Shown here: piece by piece, positions 33,372 through 41,496 of the stretch
Position numbering within the stretch: position 1 is the first letter of the stretch
Layout: each line of letters starts with the position of its first letter
DNA from: Chitinispirillum alkaliphilum
GTDB lineage: Bacteria; Fibrobacterota; Chitinivibrionia; Chitinivibrionales; Chitinispirillaceae
NCBI GenBank assembly: GCA_001045525.1
Contig: LDWW01000009.1
Span: 62,001 to 126,000 of the forward strand
DNA: 64,000 bases
Direction of reading: 5' to 3'
Translations under genes and position numbers: made by a program
Notes under the pieces: generated by a model
The model's database searches: none
What the model was told of the DNA's origin: nothing
The model's input: the letters and a program-made list of their open reading frames with translations, nothing else

Positions 33372-34283
33372 CTAATCTTCTGAACTGAAAAAGTGGTTCT
33401 TTTTATCAAGCAGCCATCGGGCATGATTTCTATAGACGGTATTCATGAAAACTGTTGATTGGTCCTCATAGGGGTTGATTCTGGTCGCTTGTGTCAAAAG
33501 CTCCCTGAAACTCTGTTTGTCGTTCTCTTTTACTGCAAAATTCAGAGCGCCGGAAACAAAAGTTGAGGCGTTTTTACCGGAAGAGTATGAGAGTGCTTTT
33601 TGGAAGTGTTCTTTTGCCTTGTCCATATCGCCCCCAAGGGAGGTTGGTGCGGAAGAGAGATACAGAGACAACGCTTCATGAGCGGCACCTTCACCGAAAT
33701 CGCTTTTAAGGGATATGGTTTTGTGGAGCAAGGCTGCGGGCCGACGCACTGAAAGCCCGAGTGCAAGATCTCTTCTGTCTGCTCTTATTGCTCCAAGCCA
33801 GGCAACAGAGCTCCAGTAAAGATAAGAGGTATCAGATATTGAAACTTGTGAGAGAGCTGAGTCGATGCAGCCTGTTCTTATACTATCTGTAATACCAGGA
33901 TAGAGGATTTCAAGACCTCGAAGAACGTGATCCCGTCCCCGCAGGTAGTGATTTTTTGCTCTTCTGCGTAGTATCGCAGCCTGTGGGTCGTTGTGCATTT
34001 GCAGGGTATCCGCGGGTAGCATAAGAAAAATGTGTGCATTGAGTATAAATAATTTCCCGGTGGTAAGATGGAGCTGAGGGTTATTGCTTTCCTGTTGAAG
34101 CAGTGTCTCGTAAAATTTCATTGTGAAGGGAAGTGCTTCTCTAATAAGCTCCGGATCGTCTTCACCGGTTAGAAAGGCCGCTTCACCTGAGAGACTTTCA
34201 GTTAAATTCCTCATTACCATTTTTCTTGGCGAACAACTGATTGAGAATATGGACAAACTTATAAGCAGAAGAATAATTTTCAT
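33372..34283 (-). CDS. TatT-family lipoprotein (TRAP transporter T-component)
   Basis: 303 residues from the Met at 34283; the frame continues 14 residues upstream, but the lipoprotein signal begins here (MKIILLLISLSIFSISC, Cys17). The mature part is all-helical with TPR-like repeats: HYLRGRDHVLRGLEILYPG, LYWSSVAWLGAI, GEGAAHEALSLY, SLGGDMDKAKEHFQKAL and a C-terminal ARWLLDKKNHFF. This series matches TatT (Treponema Tp0956), a trimeric periplasmic protein that pairs with the TRAP substrate-binding protein TatP. No TRAP permease or TatP gene is adjacent, so the partner is elsewhere or the role differs. Confidence 0.85.
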   Translation of the reverse strand: MKIILLLISLSIFSISCSPRKMVMRNLTESLSGEAAFLTGEDDPELIREALPFTMKFYETLLQQESNNPQLHLTTGKLFILNAHIFLMLPADTLQMHNDPQAAILRRRAKNHYLRGRDHVLRGLEILYPGITDSIRTGCIDSALSQVSISDTSYLYWSSVAWLGAIRADRRDLALGLSVRRPAALLHKTISLKSDFGEGAAHEALSLYLSSAPTSLGGDMDKAKEHFQKALSYSSGKNASTFVSGALNFAVKENDKQSFRELLTQATRINPYEDQSTVFMNTVYRNHARWLLDKKNHFFSSED

Positions 34284-34373
34284 AGTTTTGATACGTATTA
34301 TTTGGGTTAAGGGGTTTGGTGACATCCCGTCGCAGGATCATCATTCTTACATAAAAATTACTTTAAGGCACTT

Positions 34374-34417
34374 GTGAAAACATATTTTATCGGCTTAGGA
34401 CCGCTTTATGTTTTCAC
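34374..34417. promoter_or_regulatory. 11-bp perfect inverted repeat in the apt leader
   Basis: GTGAAAACATA (34374-34384) and TATGTTTTCAC (34407-34417) are perfect complements separated by 22 bases. The loop contains a minor CGG/CCG pair. The right arm ends 23 bases before the apt ATG and just before the ribosome site AAGAGGAGGAG. It could be a dimer-of-dimers operator (arm centres 33 bp apart, three helical turns) or an RNA hairpin affecting apt-asnS expression. The repeat is seen; the function is inference. Confidence 0.5.
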
Positions 34418-34440
34418 TTTCTAAGAGGAGGAGATTCTCC

Positions 34441-34962
34441 ATGGATCTTGACAAAGTAATACGCAAGGTGCCTGATTTTCCTAAACCGGGCATTCTTTTC
34501 TATGACATTACCAGTATCTTCACCAATCCGGAAGCTTTGAGGTATGTAGTCGACACTATGATCAATGAGTATAAGGATACCGGAATTGATGGAGTGATTT
34601 CCATAGAGAGTCGTGGGTTTCTTTTAGGTTCATGTTTTGCCTATAACAAACAGGTGCCTCTTGTACTTGCACGCAAGCAGGGTAAATTGCCGGGTAAGAC
34701 GATATCTCAAAGCTATCTGCTTGAGTATGGAGCTGCAACTCTTGAAATTCATGAAGCGGATCTTATTCCGGGTAAACGATGGCTCGTAATTGATGATCTT
34801 ATTGCCACAGGCGGAACTCTTGAGGCCGTGGCCTCAATGATTGAAAAGGTAGATGCCAGTGTCGCCGGTATTTTTTCCATTGTAGGATTACCATTTCTTA
34901 ACTACCACGAAAAGATCGGCAGGTATAATCCTGTCACTCTTATAGATTATGATTGTGAATAG
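34441..34962 (+). CDS. apt: Adenine phosphoribosyltransferase
   Basis: 173 residues from ATG 34441, directly preceded by the strong ribosome site AAGAGGAGGAG. An ATG at 34408 in the same frame lies inside the inverted repeat and adds residues not expected in the family. Motifs: VPDFPKPGILFYDIT at the N-terminus, ISIESRGFLLGSCFAY, LARKQGKLPGKT and the PRPP loop WLVIDDLIATGGTL. The enzyme salvages adenine to AMP in the cytosol using PRPP. Its stop codon is directly followed by the asnS frame. Confidence 0.97.
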   Translation: MDLDKVIRKVPDFPKPGILFYDITSIFTNPEALRYVVDTMINEYKDTGIDGVISIESRGFLLGSCFAYNKQVPLVLARKQGKLPGKTISQSYLLEYGAATLEIHEADLIPGKRWLVIDDLIATGGTLEAVASMIEKVDASVAGIFSIVGLPFLNYHEKIGRYNPVTLIDYDCE

Positions 34963-34989
34963 ATGTTTATTCACGGGGAGAATACGGGA

Positions 34990-36369
34990 ATGCTTATTAA
35001 AGATGTATTGTCAATGCCTTCAGCCGGAGCACAAATAAAGGTAAACGGGTGGGTGAGAACACGCAGAGATGCCAAAGAATTCTCTTTTCTGGAGATCAAT
35101 GACGGCTCTTCCCTGCAGGGACTTCAGGTGGTCATCCCCGGCACTCTGGAAAATTACAAATCAGAGGTTTATCACCTCACTACGGGAAGCAGTGTAACTG
35201 TTGAGGGGCTTGTTGTCGAATCACCCGGAAAGGGGCAGAACTATGAGCTGCAGGCAACTTCTGTTAAGGTATATGGGATTGCTCCAGGTGACTATCCTTT
35301 GCAGAAGAAAAGGCACAGCTTTGAGTTCCTAAGGGAAATAGCTCATTTGAGACCTCGTACCAACTCTCTGGGAGCTGTGGCGCGGGTAAGGAGTTCTCTT
35401 AGTTTTGCTGTACACAAATTTTTTTCCGAACGCAATTTTCTGAACGTGCACACCCCTGTTATTACCACCAGTGATTGTGAGGGTGCTGGTTCGATGTTCA
35501 GAGTCACTACAATCGATCCTGATCAGCCATCTGCAAAAGAGCACGGGAAGATCGACTACAGCAGGGATTTTTTCGGAAAACAGGCTGCCCTGACCGTAAG
35601 CGGGCAACTTGAAGGGGAAGCATATGCACTGGCGATGGGACGAATTTATACCTTTGGCCCGACATTCAGAGCTGAAAATTCCAACACCCCAAGGCATCTG
35701 GCTGAGTTCTGGATGATAGAACCTGAAATGGCTTTCTGTGATCTGGATGGTGATATGGATCTTGCAGAAGAGTTTGTCAGATATCTGGCTTCGTATGTAT
35801 TGGAGAACAATTCTCAGGATATAGATTTTTTCAACACCAGAATCGATAACTCCGTTTTGGCCACACTTGAAAAAATCTCATCCGAACCATTTGTCAGAAT
35901 AAGCTACACTGAAGCTGTTGAGTTACTTGAGTCAAGTAAAGAGAAGTTTGAATATCCTGTGGGCTGGGGTAAGGATCTGCAGACAGAACATGAACGGTAT
36001 CTCACAGAGAAAGTTTTCAATAAGCCGGTTATTGTATTTAACTACCCCAAAGAGATCAAGGCATTTTACATGCGGCAAAACGATGACGGCAGGACTGTGC
36101 GGGCAATGGATCTTCTTGTACCAAGAATAGGCGAGTTGATTGGAGGAAGTGAGCGGGAAGAACGCTACGATGTTCTGGTGCAGAGAATGAAAGAGAGCGG
36201 TCTCAATGAAAAGGATTACTGGTGGTATCTTGATCTGAGGAAATATGGAACCGTGCCACATGCTGGTTTCGGACTGGGTTTTGAGCGGCTGCTTCTGCTG
36301 GCTACCGGGATGCAAAACATAAGGGATGTGATTCCTTTTCCGAGATTTCCAGGAAATGCAGAGTTTTAA
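34990..36369 (+). CDS. asnS: Asparaginyl-tRNA synthetase
   Basis: 459 residues from ATG 34990, which has GGGGAG nine bases upstream; an ATG at 34963 immediately after apt is possible but has no ribosome site. The N-terminal OB fold ([20 protein letters not shown]) binds the anticodon. The class IIb core has [20 protein letters not shown] (motif 1 region), [24 protein letters not shown] (motif 2, read as two parts) and [12 protein letters not shown] (motif 3). The tail [20 protein letters not shown] is specific for AsnRS against AspRS. It charges tRNA-Asn directly, so the organism need not rely solely on the GatCAB amidation route for Asn. Confidence 0.97.
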   Translation: MLIKDVLSMPSAGAQIKVNGWVRTRRDAKEFSFLEINDGSSLQGLQVVIPGTLENYKSEVYHLTTGSSVTVEGLVVESPGKGQNYELQATSVKVYGIAPGDYPLQKKRHSFEFLREIAHLRPRTNSLGAVARVRSSLSFAVHKFFSERNFLNVHTPVITTSDCEGAGSMFRVTTIDPDQPSAKEHGKIDYSRDFFGKQAALTVSGQLEGEAYALAMGRIYTFGPTFRAENSNTPRHLAEFWMIEPEMAFCDLDGDMDLAEEFVRYLASYVLENNSQDIDFFNTRIDNSVLATLEKISSEPFVRISYTEAVELLESSKEKFEYPVGWGKDLQTEHERYLTEKVFNKPVIVFNYPKEIKAFYMRQNDDGRTVRAMDLLVPRIGELIGGSEREERYDVLVQRMKESGLNEKDYWWYLDLRKYGTVPHAGFGLGFERLLLLATGMQNIRDVIPFPRFPGNAEF

Positions 36370-36394
36370 ATTCTGATCTCTCTTCCCGAATGAT

Positions 36395-36428
36395 GGGTTT
36401 GAGCCCCCGATGGCTGAAACCCTCTTTT
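36395..36428 (+). terminator. Rho-independent terminator after asnS
   Basis: Hairpin with arms GGGTTTGAGCC (36395-36405) and GGCTGAAACCC (36412-36422), one mismatch, six-base loop, then TCTTTT. It sits 26 bases after the asnS stop in the convergent gap with the minus-strand lpxL-like gene. The T-run is present only on the + strand reading. Confidence 0.75.
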
Positions 36429-36429
36429 C

Positions 36430-37320
36430 TTACCTGTACTTAACGTACCCTTTGAATCTTCTGTGAAACCACCCAAACCAGTGTCCCGGGGCATTGCTTA
36501 TCAGCTCAGAGAGCACATCGTTGTGGAGGTGTTGGATTCTACTGATAGCAGCCTCTTCTGTGAGACCGGTGGTATCGGGATTTGGGATCTCTTTTATACG
36601 GATATCATAGCTGTAGTCATCGTTCATCAAGGCATATACAGAAATTACTGCCGCACCGGTTTTGTGTGCAAGCCCTGCGACTGTGCGCACTGTGTTAGCT
36701 GGTTTCCCGAGAAAGGGAGTCGGTGTGCCCATTTTCCCAAAGTGCTGGTCTATCAAGATAGCCACCATTTCGTTTTTTTTCAGGGCGCCAAGCATTTTTC
36801 TCAGGCCTTTGTTAGTGTATATAGTCTTTACACTTGCGGATGTCCTTTTTTTCAGAAGCCAGGATTCCACAATATTATTTCGCATCGGTTTGGCTACGAC
36901 ATTCACTTTACCTATGTGTGAGCCGAAAATGTCAGCCAGAAGTTCCCAGTTCCCAAAATGTGCAAGAAGAACGATAATCCCCTTGTTTTTGCTGAATGAT
37001 GAGGTGAATATTTCAAGATTGTGGATCCGGTGAGGCGGGAGTTTCTTTTTATTGCGGAGGAAATCTATCAGGTAAAGGCCCATAGTTCTATAGAGCGTTT
37101 TAAGAAACTCCGAGTGCTTTTCATCTGGAATAAGCTCTGTATGTTGAATGTTTTTAATTACAACAGAGCGGTATATTCCGCACAAATACATGACTTTACC
37201 AGCTATAATGCCGAGAAACAGAGCTGCTCTTCTGGGGAGTGCACTGATGAAAAACTGGAGTATCCGCAGAAGAGCAAATTCCGTATAATATGACAATTTT
37301 CTGAATAGTGTATGTTTCAT
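36430..37320 (-). CDS. LpxL/HtrB-family lysophospholipid/lipid A acyltransferase
   Basis: 296 residues from ATG 37320, ten bases after the plsC stop; the open frame extends 19 residues further into plsC. A single N-terminal hydrophobic segment (about 20-45) anchors it to the membrane. The catalytic H-x4-(D/E) box is HFGNWE in IVLLAHFGNWELLA near residue 107. AILIDQHFGKMGTPTPFLG and a C-terminal PGHWFGWFHRRFKG further match the family (in E. coli LpxL/LpxM, W-x-x-RRFK). It adds a secondary acyl chain to lipid A from acyl-ACP. Last gene of a minus-strand operon with plsC and dnaE. Confidence 0.92.
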   Translation of the reverse strand: MKHTLFRKLSYYTEFALLRILQFFISALPRRAALFLGIIAGKVMYLCGIYRSVVIKNIQHTELIPDEKHSEFLKTLYRTMGLYLIDFLRNKKKLPPHRIHNLEIFTSSFSKNKGIIVLLAHFGNWELLADIFGSHIGKVNVVAKPMRNNIVESWLLKKRTSASVKTIYTNKGLRKMLGALKKNEMVAILIDQHFGKMGTPTPFLGKPANTVRTVAGLAHKTGAAVISVYALMNDDYSYDIRIKEIPNPDTTGLTEEAAISRIQHLHNDVLSELISNAPGHWFGWFHRRFKGYVKYR

Positions 37321-37330
37321 CTTGTGATTT

Positions 37331-38074
37331 TCAGGCTGTCGGAGCTGTAAGGTTTTTCTCAATTTCGTCTCTGACAAGAGATGAAATTTCTGCTTTTGTC
37401 ATACCTTTGAGATTTTTCGGGTCAACAGGCTCTGAAATCTTCAGTGTGATTTCTCCGGGAATGATTTTGGTGGATTTCTTAGGAAGCACTCTTGCACTTC
37501 CGATTATTGTAACCGGGACAATTTTCACTCCAGCTTTGATTGCAAGTGAAAAGCTGGCGGTTTTAAATTTTTTCAGCTTGCCATCTTCGCTTCTGGTGCC
37601 TTCTGGAAACAGGATAAGTGATACCTTTTCTTTGTGAAGGGTTTTGACTGCTCTTTGTATGGATTTGTGAGCATTGCGGGCATTTGACCTGTCAATCCAG
37701 GTGTGTCCTACAGCCCGGAGTCCCCATCCAAACAATGGTATCATGAACAGTTCTTTCTTTGCGATAAAGCTTACCGCGTGGTGAAGACCGGAGTAGAGTG
37801 CGGGTATGTCCAGAGCGCTTTGGTGGTTGGCAAAGAACACATATCTTTCGTCGGGACTGAGTTTCTCTTTGCCTATAACCCTAAGCTTAACTCTTCCGAT
37901 TGCAAGAAGATGGGTGTTCCAGGCCTGGGCTACTTTTCTGGCGTTATTCTTTGTAAAAAGGCTTAAAATGATGCAGGTCATTGCATACAAAGTTGTGCTG
38001 ATAACGGTCCATATCACAAATAAAAAGGAGTGAAACAGGCTGCCCTTTTTTATGTGTTTGTTTTTGCTATCCAT
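37331..38074 (-). CDS. plsC: 1-acyl-sn-glycerol-3-phosphate acyltransferase (PlsC family)
   Basis: 247 residues. One or two N-terminal membrane helices (about 12-38). Acyltransferase block I is FFANHQSALDIPALYSG (H-x4-D), block II lies near HTWIDRSNARNAHKS, block III is LILFPEGTRSEDGKLKKF and block IV KIVPVTIIGS. The enzyme makes phosphatidic acid from lysophosphatidic acid on the cytosolic face of the inner membrane. The ATG lies 25 bases inside the end of dnaE, so the genes are coupled. Related PlsC-fold acyltransferases act on other lipids, but block III here has the typical AGPAT form. Confidence 0.9.
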   Translation of the reverse strand: MDSKNKHIKKGSLFHSFLFVIWTVISTTLYAMTCIILSLFTKNNARKVAQAWNTHLLAIGRVKLRVIGKEKLSPDERYVFFANHQSALDIPALYSGLHHAVSFIAKKELFMIPLFGWGLRAVGHTWIDRSNARNAHKSIQRAVKTLHKEKVSLILFPEGTRSEDGKLKKFKTASFSLAIKAGVKIVPVTIIGSARVLPKKSTKIIPGEITLKISEPVDPKNLKGMTKAEISSLVRDEIEKNLTAPTA

Positions 38075-41000
38075 ACATTTTCCTTTCCGATTTTTGTCCG
38101 AAGTTGCTCAAGAAACTCACTCTGCGGGGAGACACTGAAACGTTTTGCCCTGATCTTGTATTCATTCTGAGCTGCTGTTGTCAGGTGAAAAATCACAGAG
38201 CATTGCCCACTGTTACTGGTAAGAATATCCTGTATCTCTACAATAAAGTCTTTCTCAAGCCCCAGGGTGTTGAGTTGTAAATGAATGCTTCTGGTTAATT
38301 TCTCCCGTGCTTCCGAAAGAGCAATGCAGTTGTCTACCCGTAATTTAGGTTTTTCATCATTACCTTTTTTGCTGATCTGCCCATGAACCAAAATCATGGA
38401 ATCTTCTGTCAGAAGGTGACTGAATTTCTCGTAGGAATCCCCGAATACAAGCAACTCAATCTCTCCCCCCATGTTTTCAAGCTGAATAAAAGCCATCTGA
38501 CGGCCGTCTTTTTGAACACTTGTTTTTATTCTGGTAATCATTCCCCCCACTGTGGCCATCGAATTCTCTTTTATCTCCGGCAGTTCATGGTGTTCGAGAG
38601 AAATGGTGGAAAAACCCTGAATCTCATCACTGTACCTCTCAAGGGGATGGCCGCTGATGTAAAATCCAAGGATCTCCTTTTCTTTTTGCAGAAGAGTATT
38701 ATAGGGCCAGGGTTCAACCCCCGGAAGGGGAGGCTCGGGAATATTCACCGCTGAAGCGCCGTCTGTATCGAAGAGGTTTTCGAAGAGGTTTGCCTGACCC
38801 GATATCCTGTCTTTTTGAAAACTGCTTCCATACTCTGTCGCCTTATCGATTGCTTCGATAAGCTGAGCCCTGGTTCCCTCAAGGCTGTCCATTGCTCCGG
38901 CACATATAAGTGATTCAAGTGCTTTTTTACTCACCTTACTGAGGTCCACTGATTTGCACAGGTCAAATATCGATGTGAAACTCCCTTTGTCTTTGCGGCT
39001 GCAGATAATTGCTTCAGCAGCTTTGCCCACATTTTTTATCGCCCCCATGCCCAGTCTTATATTGCCGTTATCGATACTGCACATATATTCACTTCTGTTG
39101 ACATCGGGAGGAAGTACCTTGATCCCCATACGGTCAATTTCGTTTTTAATAATAAGGAACCCATCGGGAGTTCCCATAAAGGATGTCAGGTTAGCGGTCA
39201 TATATTCAAGCGGGTAATGGGCCTTGAGATAGGCAGCCTGATAAGAGACATGTGCATAGACTGTGGCATGTGCCTTGTTGAATCCGTACTGCGCAAATTT
39301 TGCCATAAGGTCAAAAACACCTTGGGCGATCTTGCCATCAATGCCCTTGTTTTTTGCACCCTCTACAAATTTTTGTCCCATTTCCTCCATGGTTTCCGCT
39401 TTTTTCTTACCCATGGCTTTACGCAGAATATCTGCCTGACCAAGTGTAAACCCACCCATCATCTGGGCGATACGCATCACCTGCTCCTGATATATGATAA
39501 CCCCGTAGGTAACTTCGAGGATATCGGCAAGCATTGGGTGGAGATAGGTGATCTCTTCTTCCCCATGTTTACGATGTATAAAGGTGTCGATGTTCTCCAT
39601 GGGACCGGGGCGGTAGAGCGCGGCCATAGCGATAATGTCCTCGATGCAGGTAGGCTTGAGTTTGCGCAAATAATCCTGCATCCCCTTGGATTCAAACTGA
39701 AAAACTCCCGTCGTCTCTCCCCGGGCAAACAGCTGATAGGTTTCCTGATCGTGATCCGGAAGTTTCCAAAGGTCAATTATCTTGCCGTGATATTTTTGTA
39801 TAAGACGCATAGTTTCCTGGAGCACAGTCAGTGTGCGAAGCCCAAGAAAATCCATCTTAATCAGACCCACCTTCTCCACATAGTTCATATCAAACTGCGT
39901 CATCACAACACCGGACCCGGGTTGTTTGAAAAGTGGTGACCAGTTTACAACATCAGCGGGGGCGATTATAACTCCTCCGGCGTGCATTCCAGCCTGCCGT
40001 GCCAAGCCTTCAAGGACTGCGGCATGACGGAAGAGTTCTTTGTACTGATCGTTATTTTGTATAGCCCTTTGAAGTTCGCCGTTATTGTTGATTGATATTT
40101 CAAGATTCTTCTCATTGACCATGCCGGAGAGACGGTTGGCTTCGGCTACAGGGATACCCATTGCCCTTGCCACATCCTTGACCACCATCTTAGCCTTCAT
40201 TCTTCCGAAGTTTATTATCTGGCAAACCGCATCTCTTCCGTACTTGTCAATAACATAGTCAATAACCTTGTACCGGTCCCGATCTGCAAAGTCAATATCA
40301 GCATCAGGCATACTGATACGCTCGGGGTTGAGAAATCTTTCAAAAATCAGATCATACTTTATAGGATCGACATTTGTTATCCCTATCACATAAGCCACAA
40401 GACTGCCCGCCGCAGAGCCCCTGCAGCCAACCATCACTCCCTGTTCCTGTGCCGCAAGAACAAAGTCCCTTACGATCAGAAAGTAACCGGCAAAGCCCAT
40501 GGAGTTGATTATATTCAGCTCAAAATCAAGCCTCTCCTCCAGGCCCGGAGTAACGTGAGAGTATTTCTCTTTGAGACCATTTCTGGATAAAACAGTGAGG
40601 TAATCCCCGGGACCTTCCAAACCCCGCGGAATCTCCGGAACCGGAAGCTGTGGTTTTTCCATAATCGAGACATTACACCTTTCAGCAATCTCGATTGTGT
40701 TGGACATGGCTTCGGGGATGTCGGGAAAAAGCTGTGCCATTTCTTCGGGTGATTTGAAATAAATCTGGTCTGAAGAGAAACGGTATCTGTTAGGATCGTT
40801 CATAGTGGTCTGTGTTTGAATACACAGAAGCACTTCATGGGAAACAGAATCCTCTTTGGTAAGGTAGTGGGCATCATTTGCAACAATGAAAGGAACTCCC
40901 ATTTCCCGCCCCAGGGCTATAAGCTGCTCATTGGCTATGATTTCATCATCTATATCATGGTTCTGAAGCTCGAAATAAAAATTCCCCTCACCAAAGATGG

Positions 41001-41496
41001 AAAGATACTCCTGGGTGATTCTGCGTGCCTTATTCATATCGCCCGACAGAATCGCCTGAGGGATAGCTCCTGCGACACAGGCTGATGTGGCTATTATTCC
41101 TTCACCGTACTGACGCAGAAGCTCCATATCGATTCGCGGTTTATAGTAGAACCCTTCAAGATATCCCAATGAACTCAGCCTAAGGAGATTTTTCCATCCG
41201 GTGTTGTTTTTAGCCAAAAGAATAAGGTGGTTATAGTTTCTCTCATCCTTCACGGTGGTTCTGTCTTTGCGAGAATTGGGCGCCATATACGCTTCAAAAC
41301 CGATAATCGGTTTTATGCCCTTACTCATGCATGTTTCGTAAAATTCCACAGCCCCGAAAAGCCCGCCGTGATCGGTGATGGCAAGTGCAGGCATATCGAA
41401 TTCAACTGCGCGTTTGACCAGATCGGGTATTCTGATAGCTCCGTCAAGAAAACTGTATTCCGTGTGATTGTGAAGATGAACGAAATTTGAACTCAT
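38050..41496 (-). CDS. dnaE: DNA polymerase III alpha subunit
   Basis: 1148 residues, full length. The N-terminal PHP domain begins FVHLHNHTEYSFLDGAIRI and keeps the His residues of that site. The polymerase core includes the catalytic Asp pair in PDADIDFADRD near residues 396-403, GRGAAGS-type CRGSAAGSLVAY and the finger motif GFNKAHATVYAHVSYQ. Tandem helix-hairpin-helix (about 830-870) and an OB fold (TVGGMITRIKTSVQKDGRQM, near 990-1050) are present. It is the DnaE1 type, the main replicase in organisms lacking PolC. Its ATG overlaps the stop of the upstream helicase-associated protein gene (ATGA). Confidence 0.98.
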   Translation of the reverse strand: MSSNFVHLHNHTEYSFLDGAIRIPDLVKRAVEFDMPALAITDHGGLFGAVEFYETCMSKGIKPIIGFEAYMAPNSRKDRTTVKDERNYNHLILLAKNNTGWKNLLRLSSLGYLEGFYYKPRIDMELLRQYGEGIIATSACVAGAIPQAILSGDMNKARRITQEYLSIFGEGNFYFELQNHDIDDEIIANEQLIALGREMGVPFIVANDAHYLTKEDSVSHEVLLCIQTQTTMNDPNRYRFSSDQIYFKSPEEMAQLFPDIPEAMSNTIEIAERCNVSIMEKPQLPVPEIPRGLEGPGDYLTVLSRNGLKEKYSHVTPGLEERLDFELNIINSMGFAGYFLIVRDFVLAAQEQGVMVGCRGSAAGSLVAYVIGITNVDPIKYDLIFERFLNPERISMPDADIDFADRDRYKVIDYVIDKYGRDAVCQIINFGRMKAKMVVKDVARAMGIPVAEANRLSGMVNEKNLEISINNNGELQRAIQNNDQYKELFRHAAVLEGLARQAGMHAGGVIIAPADVVNWSPLFKQPGSGVVMTQFDMNYVEKVGLIKMDFLGLRTLTVLQETMRLIQKYHGKIIDLWKLPDHDQETYQLFARGETTGVFQFESKGMQDYLRKLKPTCIEDIIAMAALYRPGPMENIDTFIHRKHGEEEITYLHPMLADILEVTYGVIIYQEQVMRIAQMMGGFTLGQADILRKAMGKKKAETMEEMGQKFVEGAKNKGIDGKIAQGVFDLMAKFAQYGFNKAHATVYAHVSYQAAYLKAHYPLEYMTANLTSFMGTPDGFLIIKNEIDRMGIKVLPPDVNRSEYMCSIDNGNIRLGMGAIKNVGKAAEAIICSRKDKGSFTSIFDLCKSVDLSKVSKKALESLICAGAMDSLEGTRAQLIEAIDKATEYGSSFQKDRISGQANLFENLFDTDGASAVNIPEPPLPGVEPWPYNTLLQKEKEILGFYISGHPLERYSDEIQGFSTISLEHHELPEIKENSMATVGGMITRIKTSVQKDGRQMAFIQLENMGGEIELLVFGDSYEKFSHLLTEDSMILVHGQISKKGNDEKPKLRVDNCIALSEAREKLTRSIHLQLNTLGLEKDFIVEIQDILTSNSGQCSVIFHLTTAAQNEYKIRAKRFSVSPQSEFLEQLRTKIGKENVWIAKTNT

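Noticed and set aside
39217-39939. 240-codon frame antisense to dnaE
   Set aside because: It lies wholly opposite well-conserved DnaE sequence, and its translation lacks recognisable motifs; it is a shadow of the dnaE codon pattern.
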